Assembly (NCBI RefSeq): GCF_029193575.1
Contig: NZ_JARGCS010000047.1
Coordinates: forward strand, 62,001-126,000
DNA length: 64,000 nucleotides
Direction: 5' to 3'
Origin: Pseudomonas entomophila
Lineage (GTDB): Bacteria; Pseudomonadota; Gammaproteobacteria; Pseudomonadales; Pseudomonadaceae
The translations under genes and the position numbers were made by a program. The stretch's first letter is position 1, and every line of letters starts with the position of its first letter. The notes below the pieces were generated by a model. The model was given only the letters and a program-made list of their open reading frames with translations. It did no database searches and was not told the origin of the DNA. Below are positions 51,903-59,434 of this stretch, piece after piece.

Positions 51903-51936
51903 CTGTCACACAGCTGCAATAATTCCGTTATCTAAT
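51903..51936 (+). promoter_or_regulatory. Pho box and -10 of phoB-phoR
   Basis: CTGTCAC-ACAG-CTGCAAT (51903-51920) matches the PhoB direct-repeat consensus CTGTCAT-N4-CTGTCAT. A -10 (TATCTA or TCTAAT) follows about 10 nt later (51929-51936), as expected for PhoB-activated promoters that lack a normal -35. It implies autoregulation of phoB-phoR. Confidence 0.8.
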
Positions 51937-51973
51937 GCGGGCCAAGACACCGTTCCTGGGAGAGGTTTTGAGC

Positions 51974-52663
51974 ATGGTTGGCAGAAACATTCTGATAGTC
52001 GACGACGAAGCGCCGATTCGCGAGATGATCGCCGTTGCATTGGAAATGGCCGGCTATGACTGCCTGGAAGCGGAAAATTCGCAGCAGGCCCACGCCATCA
52101 TCGTCGACCGCAAGCCGGACCTGATCCTGCTCGACTGGATGCTGCCAGGCACCTCGGGCATCGAGCTGGCCCGCCGCCTGAAGCGCGACGAGCTGACCGG
52201 CGACATCCCGATCATCATGCTCACCGCCAAGGGCGAAGAGGACAACAAGATCCAGGGCCTGGAAGTCGGCGCCGACGACTACATCACCAAGCCGTTCTCG
52301 CCGCGCGAGCTGGTGGCGCGCCTGAAGGCCGTGCTGCGCCGCACCGGCCCGAGCGACAGCGAGGCGCCGATCGAGGTCGGCGGCCTGCTGCTCGACCCGA
52401 TCAGCCACCGCGTGACCATCGACGGCAAGCCCGCCGAGATGGGCCCTACCGAATACCGCCTGCTGCAGTTCTTCATGACCCACCAGGAGCGCGCCTACAC
52501 CCGTGGCCAACTGCTCGACCAGGTCTGGGGCGGCAACGTCTACGTCGAGGAGCGCACCGTCGACGTGCACATCCGCCGCCTGCGCAAGGCGCTGGGTGAG
52601 GCGTACGAAAATCTGGTACAAACCGTCCGGGGCACCGGCTACCGCTTCTCGACCAAGAGCTGA
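51974..52663 (+). CDS. phoB: Phosphate response regulator PhoB
   Basis: A 229-residue OmpR-family regulator: receiver with acidic pocket D10/D11 and phosphorylation site D54 (LLDWMLPGTSG), the lysine in DDYITKPFSPREL, and a winged-helix output domain (YRLLQFFMTHQERAYTRGQL; RTVDVHIRRLRKAL). It activates the phosphate-starvation regulon by binding Pho boxes. GAGAGG precedes the ATG at 51974; phoR follows after 45 nt. Confidence 0.97.
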   Translation: MVGRNILIVDDEAPIREMIAVALEMAGYDCLEAENSQQAHAIIVDRKPDLILLDWMLPGTSGIELARRLKRDELTGDIPIIMLTAKGEEDNKIQGLEVGADDYITKPFSPRELVARLKAVLRRTGPSDSEAPIEVGGLLLDPISHRVTIDGKPAEMGPTEYRLLQFFMTHQERAYTRGQLLDQVWGGNVYVEERTVDVHIRRLRKALGEAYENLVQTVRGTGYRFSTKS

Positions 52664-52708
52664 CAAGCCCGAAAGCCAAGCCGCACGCCGCTGTACAAGG
52701 ACTGTCAA

Positions 52709-54016
52709 TTGAACCAGAACTGGCACTCGACCCTGATTCGCCACCTGCTGCTGCTGACCACCGTCTGCCTGATCGGCGGGCTGGTCAGCGGCCAGTACGG
52801 CTGGAGCCTGGCCATCGGCCTCGCGCTGTACCTGGGCTGGACCCTCAAGCAACTGCTGCGCCTGCACGAATGGCTGGGCAACCACCAGCCCGACGAGGCA
52901 CCACCCGATGGCTATGGCCTGTGGGGCGAGGTGTTCGACAGCATCTACCACCTGCAACGCCGCGACCAACGCGTGCGTGGCCGCCTGCAAGCGGTGATCG
53001 ACCGCGTGCAGGAGTCCACCGCGGCCCTGCGCGACGCGGTGATCATGCTCGACAGCGAAGGCAACCTGGAATGGTGGAACCGCGCCGCCGAGACCCTGCT
53101 GGGCTTCAAGACCCCGCAGGATGGCGGCCAGCAAGTCACCAACCTGGTCCGCCACCCGCGCTTCAAGGAATACTTCGAGGCCGAGAACTACGCCGAGCCG
53201 CTGGAGATCCCCTCGCCGATCAACGACCGTATGCGCGTGCAACTGCACATCACCCGCTACGGCAACAACGAGCACCTGATGCTGGTGCGCGACGTCACCC
53301 GCATCCACCAGCTCGAACAGATGCGCAAGGACTTCGTCGCCAACGTGTCCCACGAGCTGCGCACACCGCTGACGGTGATCACCGGTTACCTGGAAACCTT
53401 GCTGGACAACGTCGAGGACGTGAACCCACGCTGGAGCCGCGCGCTGCAGCAGATGAGCCAGCAGGGCGCGCGCATGCAGACATTGCTCAACGACCTGCTG
53501 CTGCTGGCCAAGCTCGAAGCCACCGACTACCCCTCGGACAACCAGCCGGTGCTGGTCGATGGGCTGTTGCAGTCGATCAAGGCCGACGCCCAGGCGCTGT
53601 CCGGGCCACGGCAGCAGCACATCACCCTGGAGGCCGCGCCGGGCGTGCGCCTCAAGGGCAGCGAGTCGGAGCTGCGCAGCGCCTTTTCCAACCTGGTGTT
53701 CAACGCCGTCAAGTACACCCAGGAGGGCGGCAACATTCGTATCCGCTGGTGGGCCGATGAACAGGGCGCGCACTTGTCGGTGCAGGATTCGGGGATCGGC
53801 ATCGACGCCAAGCACCTGCCGCGCCTGACCGAACGCTTCTACCGGGTCGACTCCAGCCGCGCCTCCAACACGGGCGGCACCGGGCTGGGGCTGGCGATCG
53901 TCAAGCACGTGCTGCTGCGTCATCGCGGGCGCCTGGAGATCAGCAGCGTGCCGGGGCACGGCAGCACGTTCACCTGTCATTTTGCGCCGGCACAAGTGGC
54001 GGCGGTGAAAGGCTGA
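52709..54016 (+). CDS. phoR: Phosphate sensor kinase PhoR
   Basis: A 435-residue membrane histidine kinase: two N-terminal hydrophobic segments (LIRHLLLLTTVCLIGGL; WSLAIGLALYLGW), a PAS-like region (about 95-200), the phospho-acceptor H215 in FVANVSHELRTPLTVITGY, and ATPase motifs NAVKYTQEGG, DSGIGID and GGTGLGLAIVKH. No large periplasmic sensor is present, so phosphate status is read through the Pst-PhoU complex. The start is TTG at 52709 with AAGGA 8 nt upstream. Confidence 0.95.
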   Translation: MNQNWHSTLIRHLLLLTTVCLIGGLVSGQYGWSLAIGLALYLGWTLKQLLRLHEWLGNHQPDEAPPDGYGLWGEVFDSIYHLQRRDQRVRGRLQAVIDRVQESTAALRDAVIMLDSEGNLEWWNRAAETLLGFKTPQDGGQQVTNLVRHPRFKEYFEAENYAEPLEIPSPINDRMRVQLHITRYGNNEHLMLVRDVTRIHQLEQMRKDFVANVSHELRTPLTVITGYLETLLDNVEDVNPRWSRALQQMSQQGARMQTLLNDLLLLAKLEATDYPSDNQPVLVDGLLQSIKADAQALSGPRQQHITLEAAPGVRLKGSESELRSAFSNLVFNAVKYTQEGGNIRIRWWADEQGAHLSVQDSGIGIDAKHLPRLTERFYRVDSSRASNTGGTGLGLAIVKHVLLRHRGRLEISSVPGHGSTFTCHFAPAQVAAVKG

Positions 54017-54025
54017 GACCCGCAG

Positions 54026-54042
54026 GGGCTGCTGCGCAGCCC
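54026..54042. terminator. Hairpin after phoR
   Basis: GGGCTGC/GCAGCCC with loop TGC, 10 nt past the phoR stop, followed by a degenerate REP-like stretch to about 54072. No U tract. Confidence 0.4.
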
Positions 54043-54169
54043 AATCGGGGGACAAGACCGCGATGGGGTCACACAGCCACCTCGGTGAACCGCTCCCCTT
54101 TGCTTTTAACCCCCCAGCCGCTACATTGGCTGCTTCTTTTTCAAAGACGGACCCCCGTAACCCCCCATC

Positions 54170-55510
54170 ATGGACCCTTCCCCTGGCATCAGCCTCACCT
54201 CTCTGTTCGCCGATTTCGGCATGATTCTCTTTGCGCTGTTCCTGGTGCTGCTCAACGGCTTCTTCGTTGCCGCCGAGTTCGCCATGGTCAAGCTGCGCTC
54301 CACCCGCGTCGAGTCCATCGCCGAACTGCACGGCTGGCGCGGCACCATCCTGCGCAAGGTGCACAACCAGCTCGACGCCTACCTGTCGGCCTGCCAGCTG
54401 GGTATCACCCTGGCCTCGCTGGGCCTGGGCTGGGTCGGCGAGCCGGCGTTCGCCCACCTGCTCGAGCCGCTGCTGTCCTACCTGGGCGTGAACACGCCGG
54501 AGCTGGTCAAGGCGATCTCGTTCTTCGTCGCGTTCTTCGTCATCTCGTACCTGCACATCGTGGTCGGCGAGCTGGCGCCCAAGTCCTGGGCGATCCGCAA
54601 GCCCGAGCTGCTGTCGCTGTGGACCGCCGTGCCGCTGTACCTGTTCTACTGGGCGATGTACCCGGCCATCTACCTGCTCAACGCCAGCGCCAACACCATC
54701 CTGCGCATCGCCGGCCAGGGCGAGCCGGGGCCGCACCACGAGCACCACTACAGCCGCGAGGAGCTCAAGCTGATCCTGCACTCCAGCCGCGGCCAGGACC
54801 CCAGCGACCAGGGCATGCGCGTGCTGGCCTCGGCGGTGGAGATGGGCGAGCTGGAGGTGGTCGACTGGGCCAACTCCCGCGAGGACATGGTGGTGCTCGA
54901 TGCCAAGGCGCCGCTCAAGCAGATCCTGGCGATGTTCCGCCGCCACAAGTTCAGCCGTTACCCGGTGTACGACGCCGAGCGCGAGGAGTTCACCGGCCTG
55001 CTGCACATCAAGGACCTGTTGCTGGAGCTGGCCGACCTCGACCACATTCCCGAGAACTTCGACCTCGACGACCTGACCCGCCCGCTGGAGCGCGTCTCGC
55101 GGCACATGCCGCTGTCGCAGTTGCTGGAGCAGTTCCGCAAGGGCGGCGCGCATTTCGTGCTGGTGGAGGAAGCCGACGGCAAGGTGATCGGCTACCTGAC
55201 CATGGAAGACGTGCTGGAAGTGCTGGTCGGCGACATCCAGGACGAACACCGCAAGGCCGAGCGCGGCATCCTCGCCTACCAGCCGGGCAAGTTGCTGGTG
55301 CGCGGTGACACGCCGCTGTTCAAGGTCGAGCGCCTGCTCGGCATCGACCTGGACCATATCGAGGCGGAGACGCTGGCGGGGTTGGTGTACGAGTCGCTCA
55401 AGCGCGTGCCCGAGGAAGAGGAAGTGCTGGAGGTCGAGGGCCTGCGCATCATCATCAAGAAGATGAAGGGGCCGAAGATCGTGTTGGCCAAGGTGCTCAA
55501 GCTCGATTGA
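54170..55510 (+). CDS. CNNM/CorC-type membrane protein (DUF21, CBS pair, CorC_HlyC)
   Basis: A 446-residue protein with an N-terminal DUF21 transmembrane domain (LVLLNGFFVAAEFAMVKLRS; ITLASLGLGWVGEPAFA), a central CBS pair (MVVLDAKAPLKQILAMFRRH; HFVLVEEADGKVIGYLTMED) and a C-terminal CorC_HlyC domain (ETLAGLVYESLKRVPEEEE). The architecture matches Mg2+/Co2+ efflux or transport-linked proteins. A role in phosphate metabolism is suggested only by the neighbouring phoR. The ribosome-binding site is weak. Confidence 0.88.
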   Translation: MDPSPGISLTSLFADFGMILFALFLVLLNGFFVAAEFAMVKLRSTRVESIAELHGWRGTILRKVHNQLDAYLSACQLGITLASLGLGWVGEPAFAHLLEPLLSYLGVNTPELVKAISFFVAFFVISYLHIVVGELAPKSWAIRKPELLSLWTAVPLYLFYWAMYPAIYLLNASANTILRIAGQGEPGPHHEHHYSREELKLILHSSRGQDPSDQGMRVLASAVEMGELEVVDWANSREDMVVLDAKAPLKQILAMFRRHKFSRYPVYDAEREEFTGLLHIKDLLLELADLDHIPENFDLDDLTRPLERVSRHMPLSQLLEQFRKGGAHFVLVEEADGKVIGYLTMEDVLEVLVGDIQDEHRKAERGILAYQPGKLLVRGDTPLFKVERLLGIDLDHIEAETLAGLVYESLKRVPEEEEVLEVEGLRIIIKKMKGPKIVLAKVLKLD

Positions 55511-55519
55511 GCCGGCGGC

Positions 55520-56416
55520 TCAAGGATTCCCCGCCGTGAAATCCGGCAGCCCGCCAATCGGCCGGTCGAAGCGGTAGGGAATCGACTCCAACGCCAGCCC
55601 GACGTTGCGCTGCACCACGAAATGCAGGTGCGGCCCGCTGCTGTTGCCGGTGTTGCCCGACTTGGCCAGCACCGCCCCCTGCGCCACCCGCTGCCCCTCG
55701 CCGACCACCACCGAGCCGCGCATCAGGTGCAGGTACACGCCCATGGTGCCGTCGGCGTGCAAGATCCTCACGAAATTGCCCGACGGGTGCGTGCCGCGCC
55801 CGCTCTGGTGGTTCTCCACCTTCACCACCACGCCACCGCGCGCGGCGACGATCGGCGTGCCCTCGGGCATGGCGATGTCCATGGCATAGCGGCCCTTGGG
55901 GCCGAAATGGCTGTAGCGCCCGTTCGGCCCCTGGCTCAGGCGGAACGGCCCACCCTGCCAGGGGAACGGGTAGCGATAGGCCTGCGGCCGCTGGGCGGGG
56001 TCGCCCATGGCGTGGCGGAACTTGGTCTGGTACGCCAGTCGGCTGCCGGGGCGCGCCATCACCACGCTCAACAGCAGGGTCGAACGCGGCGCCACCACCC
56101 GCCGCACGATGCGCGGCGCATTGCCACCCTGGGCGTTGGCCAGGCGCTCCAGGCGCAACTCCACTTCCACCGGGGCGAACAGGTCGTTGCGCGCCAGGAA
56201 GCGCACGCCACCGGCAAAGGCCTCGCTGTGCAGGCGAATATGCTCGTCCAGGCGCTCGACCATCGGCTCGCGCAGGGCCATGGCCCGGGCACCGGGGCTG
56301 GGTTGGTAGGAATAGGACGCCACACCGTAGGTGTCGGTGGTGGTGTAGAGGGTCATCGCCAGGCCCGACGCCGAGGCCGTGAGCAAGATAAAGAACAGCA
56401 GTAGGCGGGCGGGCAT
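55520..56416 (-). CDS. M23-family (LytM) peptidase
   Basis: A 298-residue exported protein with a signal peptide (MPARLLLFFILLTASASGLA), an unassigned N-terminal region and a C-terminal LytM/M23 domain with the zinc ligands of HFGPKGRYAMDIAMPEGTP (HxnD) and PHLHFVV. It probably cleaves peptidoglycan cross-links or activates amidases in the envelope. It converges on the CorC-type gene with 9 nt between stops. Confidence 0.9.
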   Translation of the reverse strand: MPARLLLFFILLTASASGLAMTLYTTTDTYGVASYSYQPSPGARAMALREPMVERLDEHIRLHSEAFAGGVRFLARNDLFAPVEVELRLERLANAQGGNAPRIVRRVVAPRSTLLLSVVMARPGSRLAYQTKFRHAMGDPAQRPQAYRYPFPWQGGPFRLSQGPNGRYSHFGPKGRYAMDIAMPEGTPIVAARGGVVVKVENHQSGRGTHPSGNFVRILHADGTMGVYLHLMRGSVVVGEGQRVAQGAVLAKSGNTGNSSGPHLHFVVQRNVGLALESIPYRFDRPIGGLPDFTAGNP

Positions 56417-56505
56417 GATGGTGGCTTTTTGACAGTTATTATGTCTGGAAGCCTAGCAGCGGGATTTCGATGGGGTATGGCAGTTGGTCGGGCGGTGAAG
56501 CGATG

Positions 56506-56543
56506 GCGGGGCAAGCGCTCGCCTGTAGGCGCGCTTGCCCCGC
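56506..56543. repeat. REP-like palindrome
   Basis: A perfect 13-bp inverted repeat GCGGGGCAAGCGC (56506-56518)/GCGCTTGCCCCGC (56531-56543) with a 12-nt loop. It lies 13 nt past the stop of the response regulator gene. Confidence 0.8.
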
Positions 56544-56555
56544 GATAGGGCCGGC

Positions 56556-57461
56556 TCAGGCGCCGGGGGTGAAGTGCTTCTGCGCCGTGCCGCGAGCGAT
56601 CAGCCGCGAGAGGTAGTCCAGCTTCTGCGCATCCTGGTCGACGAACTTGAAGGTCAACTGCAACCAGTCGCTTTCAGGCTTGGGCTCCAGCGCCGCGATG
56701 GCATGCAGGTAACCATTCAACCGCGCGACCTCGGCGTTCTCGCCTTGCTCCAGGTCCAGCACCGCGCCTTCCAGCACCTGCGGCAGAGTTGCGCTGCGGC
56801 GTACCACCAACAGCGCTTCCTTGAGGCTCAGGGCCTTGATCACGCACGGCTGGGTGCCGCTCGACAGCCGCAACTGCCCTTGACCGCGCCCGGTCTGGGC
56901 CGCCGCCGCCGCCGCGCTCTGCGGGGCCGGGGCGCTGATCAGCGGCTTGGCCGCCGCCGGTGCCGGTGCGGGCGCCACCTTCACGGCCTCCGGCTTTCCG
57001 CCGGTCAGGGCGCTCAACGAATCGTTGGCGAACGCCGAATTGACTCGTGCCGGCGCGCTGGCCACCAGGGCGTCGAGCTTGCCGATCTTGGTCAGGGACT
57101 TCTTCACCTTGGTCAGCAGCTGCTCGTTGGTGAACGGCTTGCCGACGAAGTCCGAGACCCCGGCCTGGATGGCCTGGATCACGTTCTCCTTGTCACCACG
57201 GCTGGTCACCATGATGAACTGCAGGGCTTTCATCTCTTCCTGCTGACGGCACCAGGTCAGCAGTTCAAGGCCCGACATCTCAGGCATTTCCCAGTCGCAC
57301 AGGACCAGGTCGAAACGTTCCTTGCTCAGCATGGCCATGGCCTTGCGGCCATTGACCGCATCTTCGATGACCATGCCGGGGAAGGCATTGCGCAGGCACT
57401 TCCTCACCAGGTCGCGGATGAACGGCGCATCGTCCACGACCAGCACATTGACTTTACTCAT
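56556..57461 (-). CDS. CheY-type response regulator with Ala/Pro linker and possible degenerate PilZ domain
   Basis: A 301-residue protein: receiver (1-125) with D10/D11 (VLVVDDAPF), phosphorylation site D56 (LVLCDWEMPEMSG) and the lysine in DFVGKPFTNEQ; an Ala/Pro-rich linker (about 155-195); and a C-terminal domain from QLRLSSGTQPCVIKALSLKE to LQLTFKFVDQDAQKLDYLSR. The latter has the shape of a PilZ domain but lacks RxxxR and D-x-S-x-x-G, so c-di-GMP binding is not predicted. GAGGAG precedes the ATG at 57461. No partner kinase is adjacent. Confidence 0.8.
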   Translation of the reverse strand: MSKVNVLVVDDAPFIRDLVRKCLRNAFPGMVIEDAVNGRKAMAMLSKERFDLVLCDWEMPEMSGLELLTWCRQQEEMKALQFIMVTSRGDKENVIQAIQAGVSDFVGKPFTNEQLLTKVKKSLTKIGKLDALVASAPARVNSAFANDSLSALTGGKPEAVKVAPAPAPAAAKPLISAPAPQSAAAAAAQTGRGQGQLRLSSGTQPCVIKALSLKEALLVVRRSATLPQVLEGAVLDLEQGENAEVARLNGYLHAIAALEPKPESDWLQLTFKFVDQDAQKLDYLSRLIARGTAQKHFTPGA

Positions 57462-57585
57462 CGATACTCCTCTTGAATCCCGACTAGCATACCGCCGACT
57501 GATGGCTATTTGCCAAACCACTGGTCACGCCGGGACAGCTCAAGAACGTTCGCGGGTGCCTGCTGGATGCCCCACCAAGAACGAA

Positions 57586-57609
57586 AACGCCCGGACGAGG
57601 CCGGGCGTT
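57586..57609 (-). terminator. Rho-independent terminator of phoU/pst operon
   Basis: A perfect 9-bp stem AACGCCCGG/CCGGGCGTT with loop ACGAGG, followed on the minus strand by TTTTCGTTCTT. It lies 18 nt past the phoU stop. Confidence 0.9.
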
Positions 57610-57626
57610 GATGCGCGGGAGCAATA

Positions 57627-58397
57627 CTATTTATCGTCCGGTTCAGCCGGAACATTAGCGCTTTCAGCCGCTTCGCCGGTATCGCCCTCGACCTCGGCCT
57701 TCATGCGCTTGAGGCCCAGGTGGCGCACGTCGGTGCCGCGCACCAGGTAGATCACCAGCTCCGAGATATTGCGCGCGTGGTCGCCGATACGCTCCAGCGA
57801 ACGCAAGGCCCAGATGACGCTCAGCACCCGCGAGATCGAGCGCGGGTCTTCCATCATGTAGGTCACCAGCTCGCGCAGGGCGGTCTTGTACTCGCGGTCG
57901 ATGGTCTTGTCGTACTGGGCCACCGACAGCGCCAGCTCGGCATCGAAGCGGGCGAAGGCGTCCAGGGCGTCACGGACCATGTTGCGCACCTGGTCGCCGA
58001 TGTGGCGCACCTCGACGTAGCCGCGCGGCGACTCGCCCTCCTCGCACAGTTGGATGGCGCGGCGGGCGATCTTGGTGGACTCGTCGCCGATGCGCTCCAG
58101 GTCGATCACCGACTTGGAAATGCTGATGATCAGGCGCAGGTCGGAGGCGGCCGGCTGGCGACGGGCGAGGATGCGCACGCACTCCTCGTCGATGTTGCGC
58201 TCCATCTGGTTGATCTGCTCATCGACCTCGCGCACCTGCTGGGCCAGGCCCGAGTCGGCCTCGATCAGCGCGGTGACGGCGTCGTTGACCTGCTTCTCGA
58301 CCAGGCCGCCCATGGCCAGCAGGTGGCTGCGCACCTCTTCGAGCTCGGCGTTGAACTGCTGGGAGATGTGATGCGTAAGGCTTTCTTTGTTGATCAT
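57627..58397 (-). CDS. phoU: Phosphate transport regulator PhoU
   Basis: A 256-residue all-helical protein with two PhoU repeats; metal-binding acidic clusters are in LERIGDESTKIAR and LERIGDHARNISE. It transmits the state of the Pst transporter to PhoR and limits phosphate uptake. The ATG at 58397 is chosen over an upstream start as GGAG lies nearby and MINKESLTHHISQQF is the typical N terminus. Last gene of the pst unit, 131 nt after pstB with a hairpin repeat in between. Confidence 0.96.
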   Translation of the reverse strand: MINKESLTHHISQQFNAELEEVRSHLLAMGGLVEKQVNDAVTALIEADSGLAQQVREVDEQINQMERNIDEECVRILARRQPAASDLRLIISISKSVIDLERIGDESTKIARRAIQLCEEGESPRGYVEVRHIGDQVRNMVRDALDAFARFDAELALSVAQYDKTIDREYKTALRELVTYMMEDPRSISRVLSVIWALRSLERIGDHARNISELVIYLVRGTDVRHLGLKRMKAEVEGDTGEAAESANVPAEPDDK

Positions 58398-58415
58398 GCT
58401 TTCGCTCCGCGAAGA

Positions 58416-58514
58416 AGCTGCGAGCCTCAAGCTGCAAGCTTCAAGTGGTTCGTGTCGTTCCCTGGCCTGGTGCTAGCCACTGCTCTTGCAGCTTGCAGCG
58501 TGAAGCTTGCAGCT
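58416..58514. repeat. Imperfect 30-nt inverted repeat between pstB and phoU
   Basis: Arms 58416-58445 and 58485-58514 match in 26 of 30 positions, rich in AGCTGCAAGCTT-type motifs, with a 39-nt loop. It differs from the other REP-like elements and may be another repeat family or an mRNA processing hairpin. Confidence 0.7.
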
Positions 58515-58528
58515 GCGCCAAACGCGCC

Positions 58529-59362
58529 TTAGCCGTAACGACCAGTGATGTAGTCCTCGGTCTGCTTCTTCGCCGGGTTGGTGAACAGGGTATCGGTATC
58601 GCCGAATTCGATCAGCTTGCCCATGTACATGAACGCGGTGTAGTCCGACACCCGCGCCGCCTGCTGCATGTTGTGGGTGACGATGACGATGGTGTACTTG
58701 GATTTCAATTCGTAGATCAGCTCTTCGACCTTCAGCGTCGAGATCGGGTCCAGCGCCGAGCACGGTTCGTCGAGCAGCAGCACTTCCGGCTCCACGGCGA
58801 TGGTGCGGGCGATCACCAGACGCTGCTGCTGGCCACCGGACAGGCCCAGGGCCGAGTCGTGCAGGCGGTCCTTGACTTCCTCCCACAGCGCCGCGCCCTT
58901 CAGGGCCCACTCGACGGCCTCGTCGAGCACGCGCTTCTTGTTGATGCCCTGGATGCGCAGGCCGTACACCACGTTCTCATAGATGGTCTTGGGGAACGGG
59001 TTGGGCTTCTGGAACACCATGCCAACGCGGCGACGCAGTTCGGCGACGTCCTCGCCCTTGCGGTAGATGTTGTTGCCGTACAGGTTGATGGCGCCTTCCA
59101 CGCGGCAACCGTCGACCAGGTCGTTCATGCGGTTGAAGGTGCGCAGCAGGGTCGACTTGCCACAGCCGGACGGGCCGATGAAGGCGGTCACGCGCTGCTT
59201 GGGGATGTTCATCTTGACGTCGTACAGCGCCTGCTTGTCGCCGTAGAACAGGGACAGGCCCGGGACCTCGATGGCCACGGTCTCTTCGGCCAGACGCAGG
59301 CTCTGCTTGTCGCGGCCCAGGGCCGACATGTCGATGCCGTGGGCGTGGGATTCTTGCTGCAT
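58529..59362 (-). CDS. pstB: Phosphate ABC transporter ATP-binding protein
   Basis: A 277-residue ABC ATPase: Walker A IGPSGCGKSTLLR, Q-loop VFQKPNPFP, signature LSGGQQQRLVIAR, Walker B LLLDEPCSALDP, and H-loop VTHNMQQA. It powers phosphate import through PstA-PstC. The ATG at 59362 is preferred (GGAG upstream, family length); an ATG at 59374 adds four residues. Confidence 0.97.
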   Translation of the reverse strand: MQQESHAHGIDMSALGRDKQSLRLAEETVAIEVPGLSLFYGDKQALYDVKMNIPKQRVTAFIGPSGCGKSTLLRTFNRMNDLVDGCRVEGAINLYGNNIYRKGEDVAELRRRVGMVFQKPNPFPKTIYENVVYGLRIQGINKKRVLDEAVEWALKGAALWEEVKDRLHDSALGLSGGQQQRLVIARTIAVEPEVLLLDEPCSALDPISTLKVEELIYELKSKYTIVIVTHNMQQAARVSDYTAFMYMGKLIEFGDTDTLFTNPAKKQTEDYITGRYG

Positions 59363-59397
59363 GGTCAACTCCATACGCTATCAATTCGTTTCAAGGG

Positions 59398-59418
59398 GCC
59401 GCCCGGCTGGCGGGCGGC
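59398..59418 (-). other. Intercistronic hairpin pstA-pstB
   Basis: GCCGCCC/GGGCGGC stem with a 7-nt loop in the 72-nt gap between pstA and pstB. No U tract, so perhaps an mRNA stability element. Confidence 0.4.
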
Positions 59419-59434
59419 GCGCTGGCAATCAGGG

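Noticed and set aside
51932..55357. A 1141-codon open frame antisense to phoB, phoR and the CorC-type gene
   Set aside because: It lies opposite three clear genes, has low-complexity composition typical of GC-rich shadow frames and no recognisable domain.
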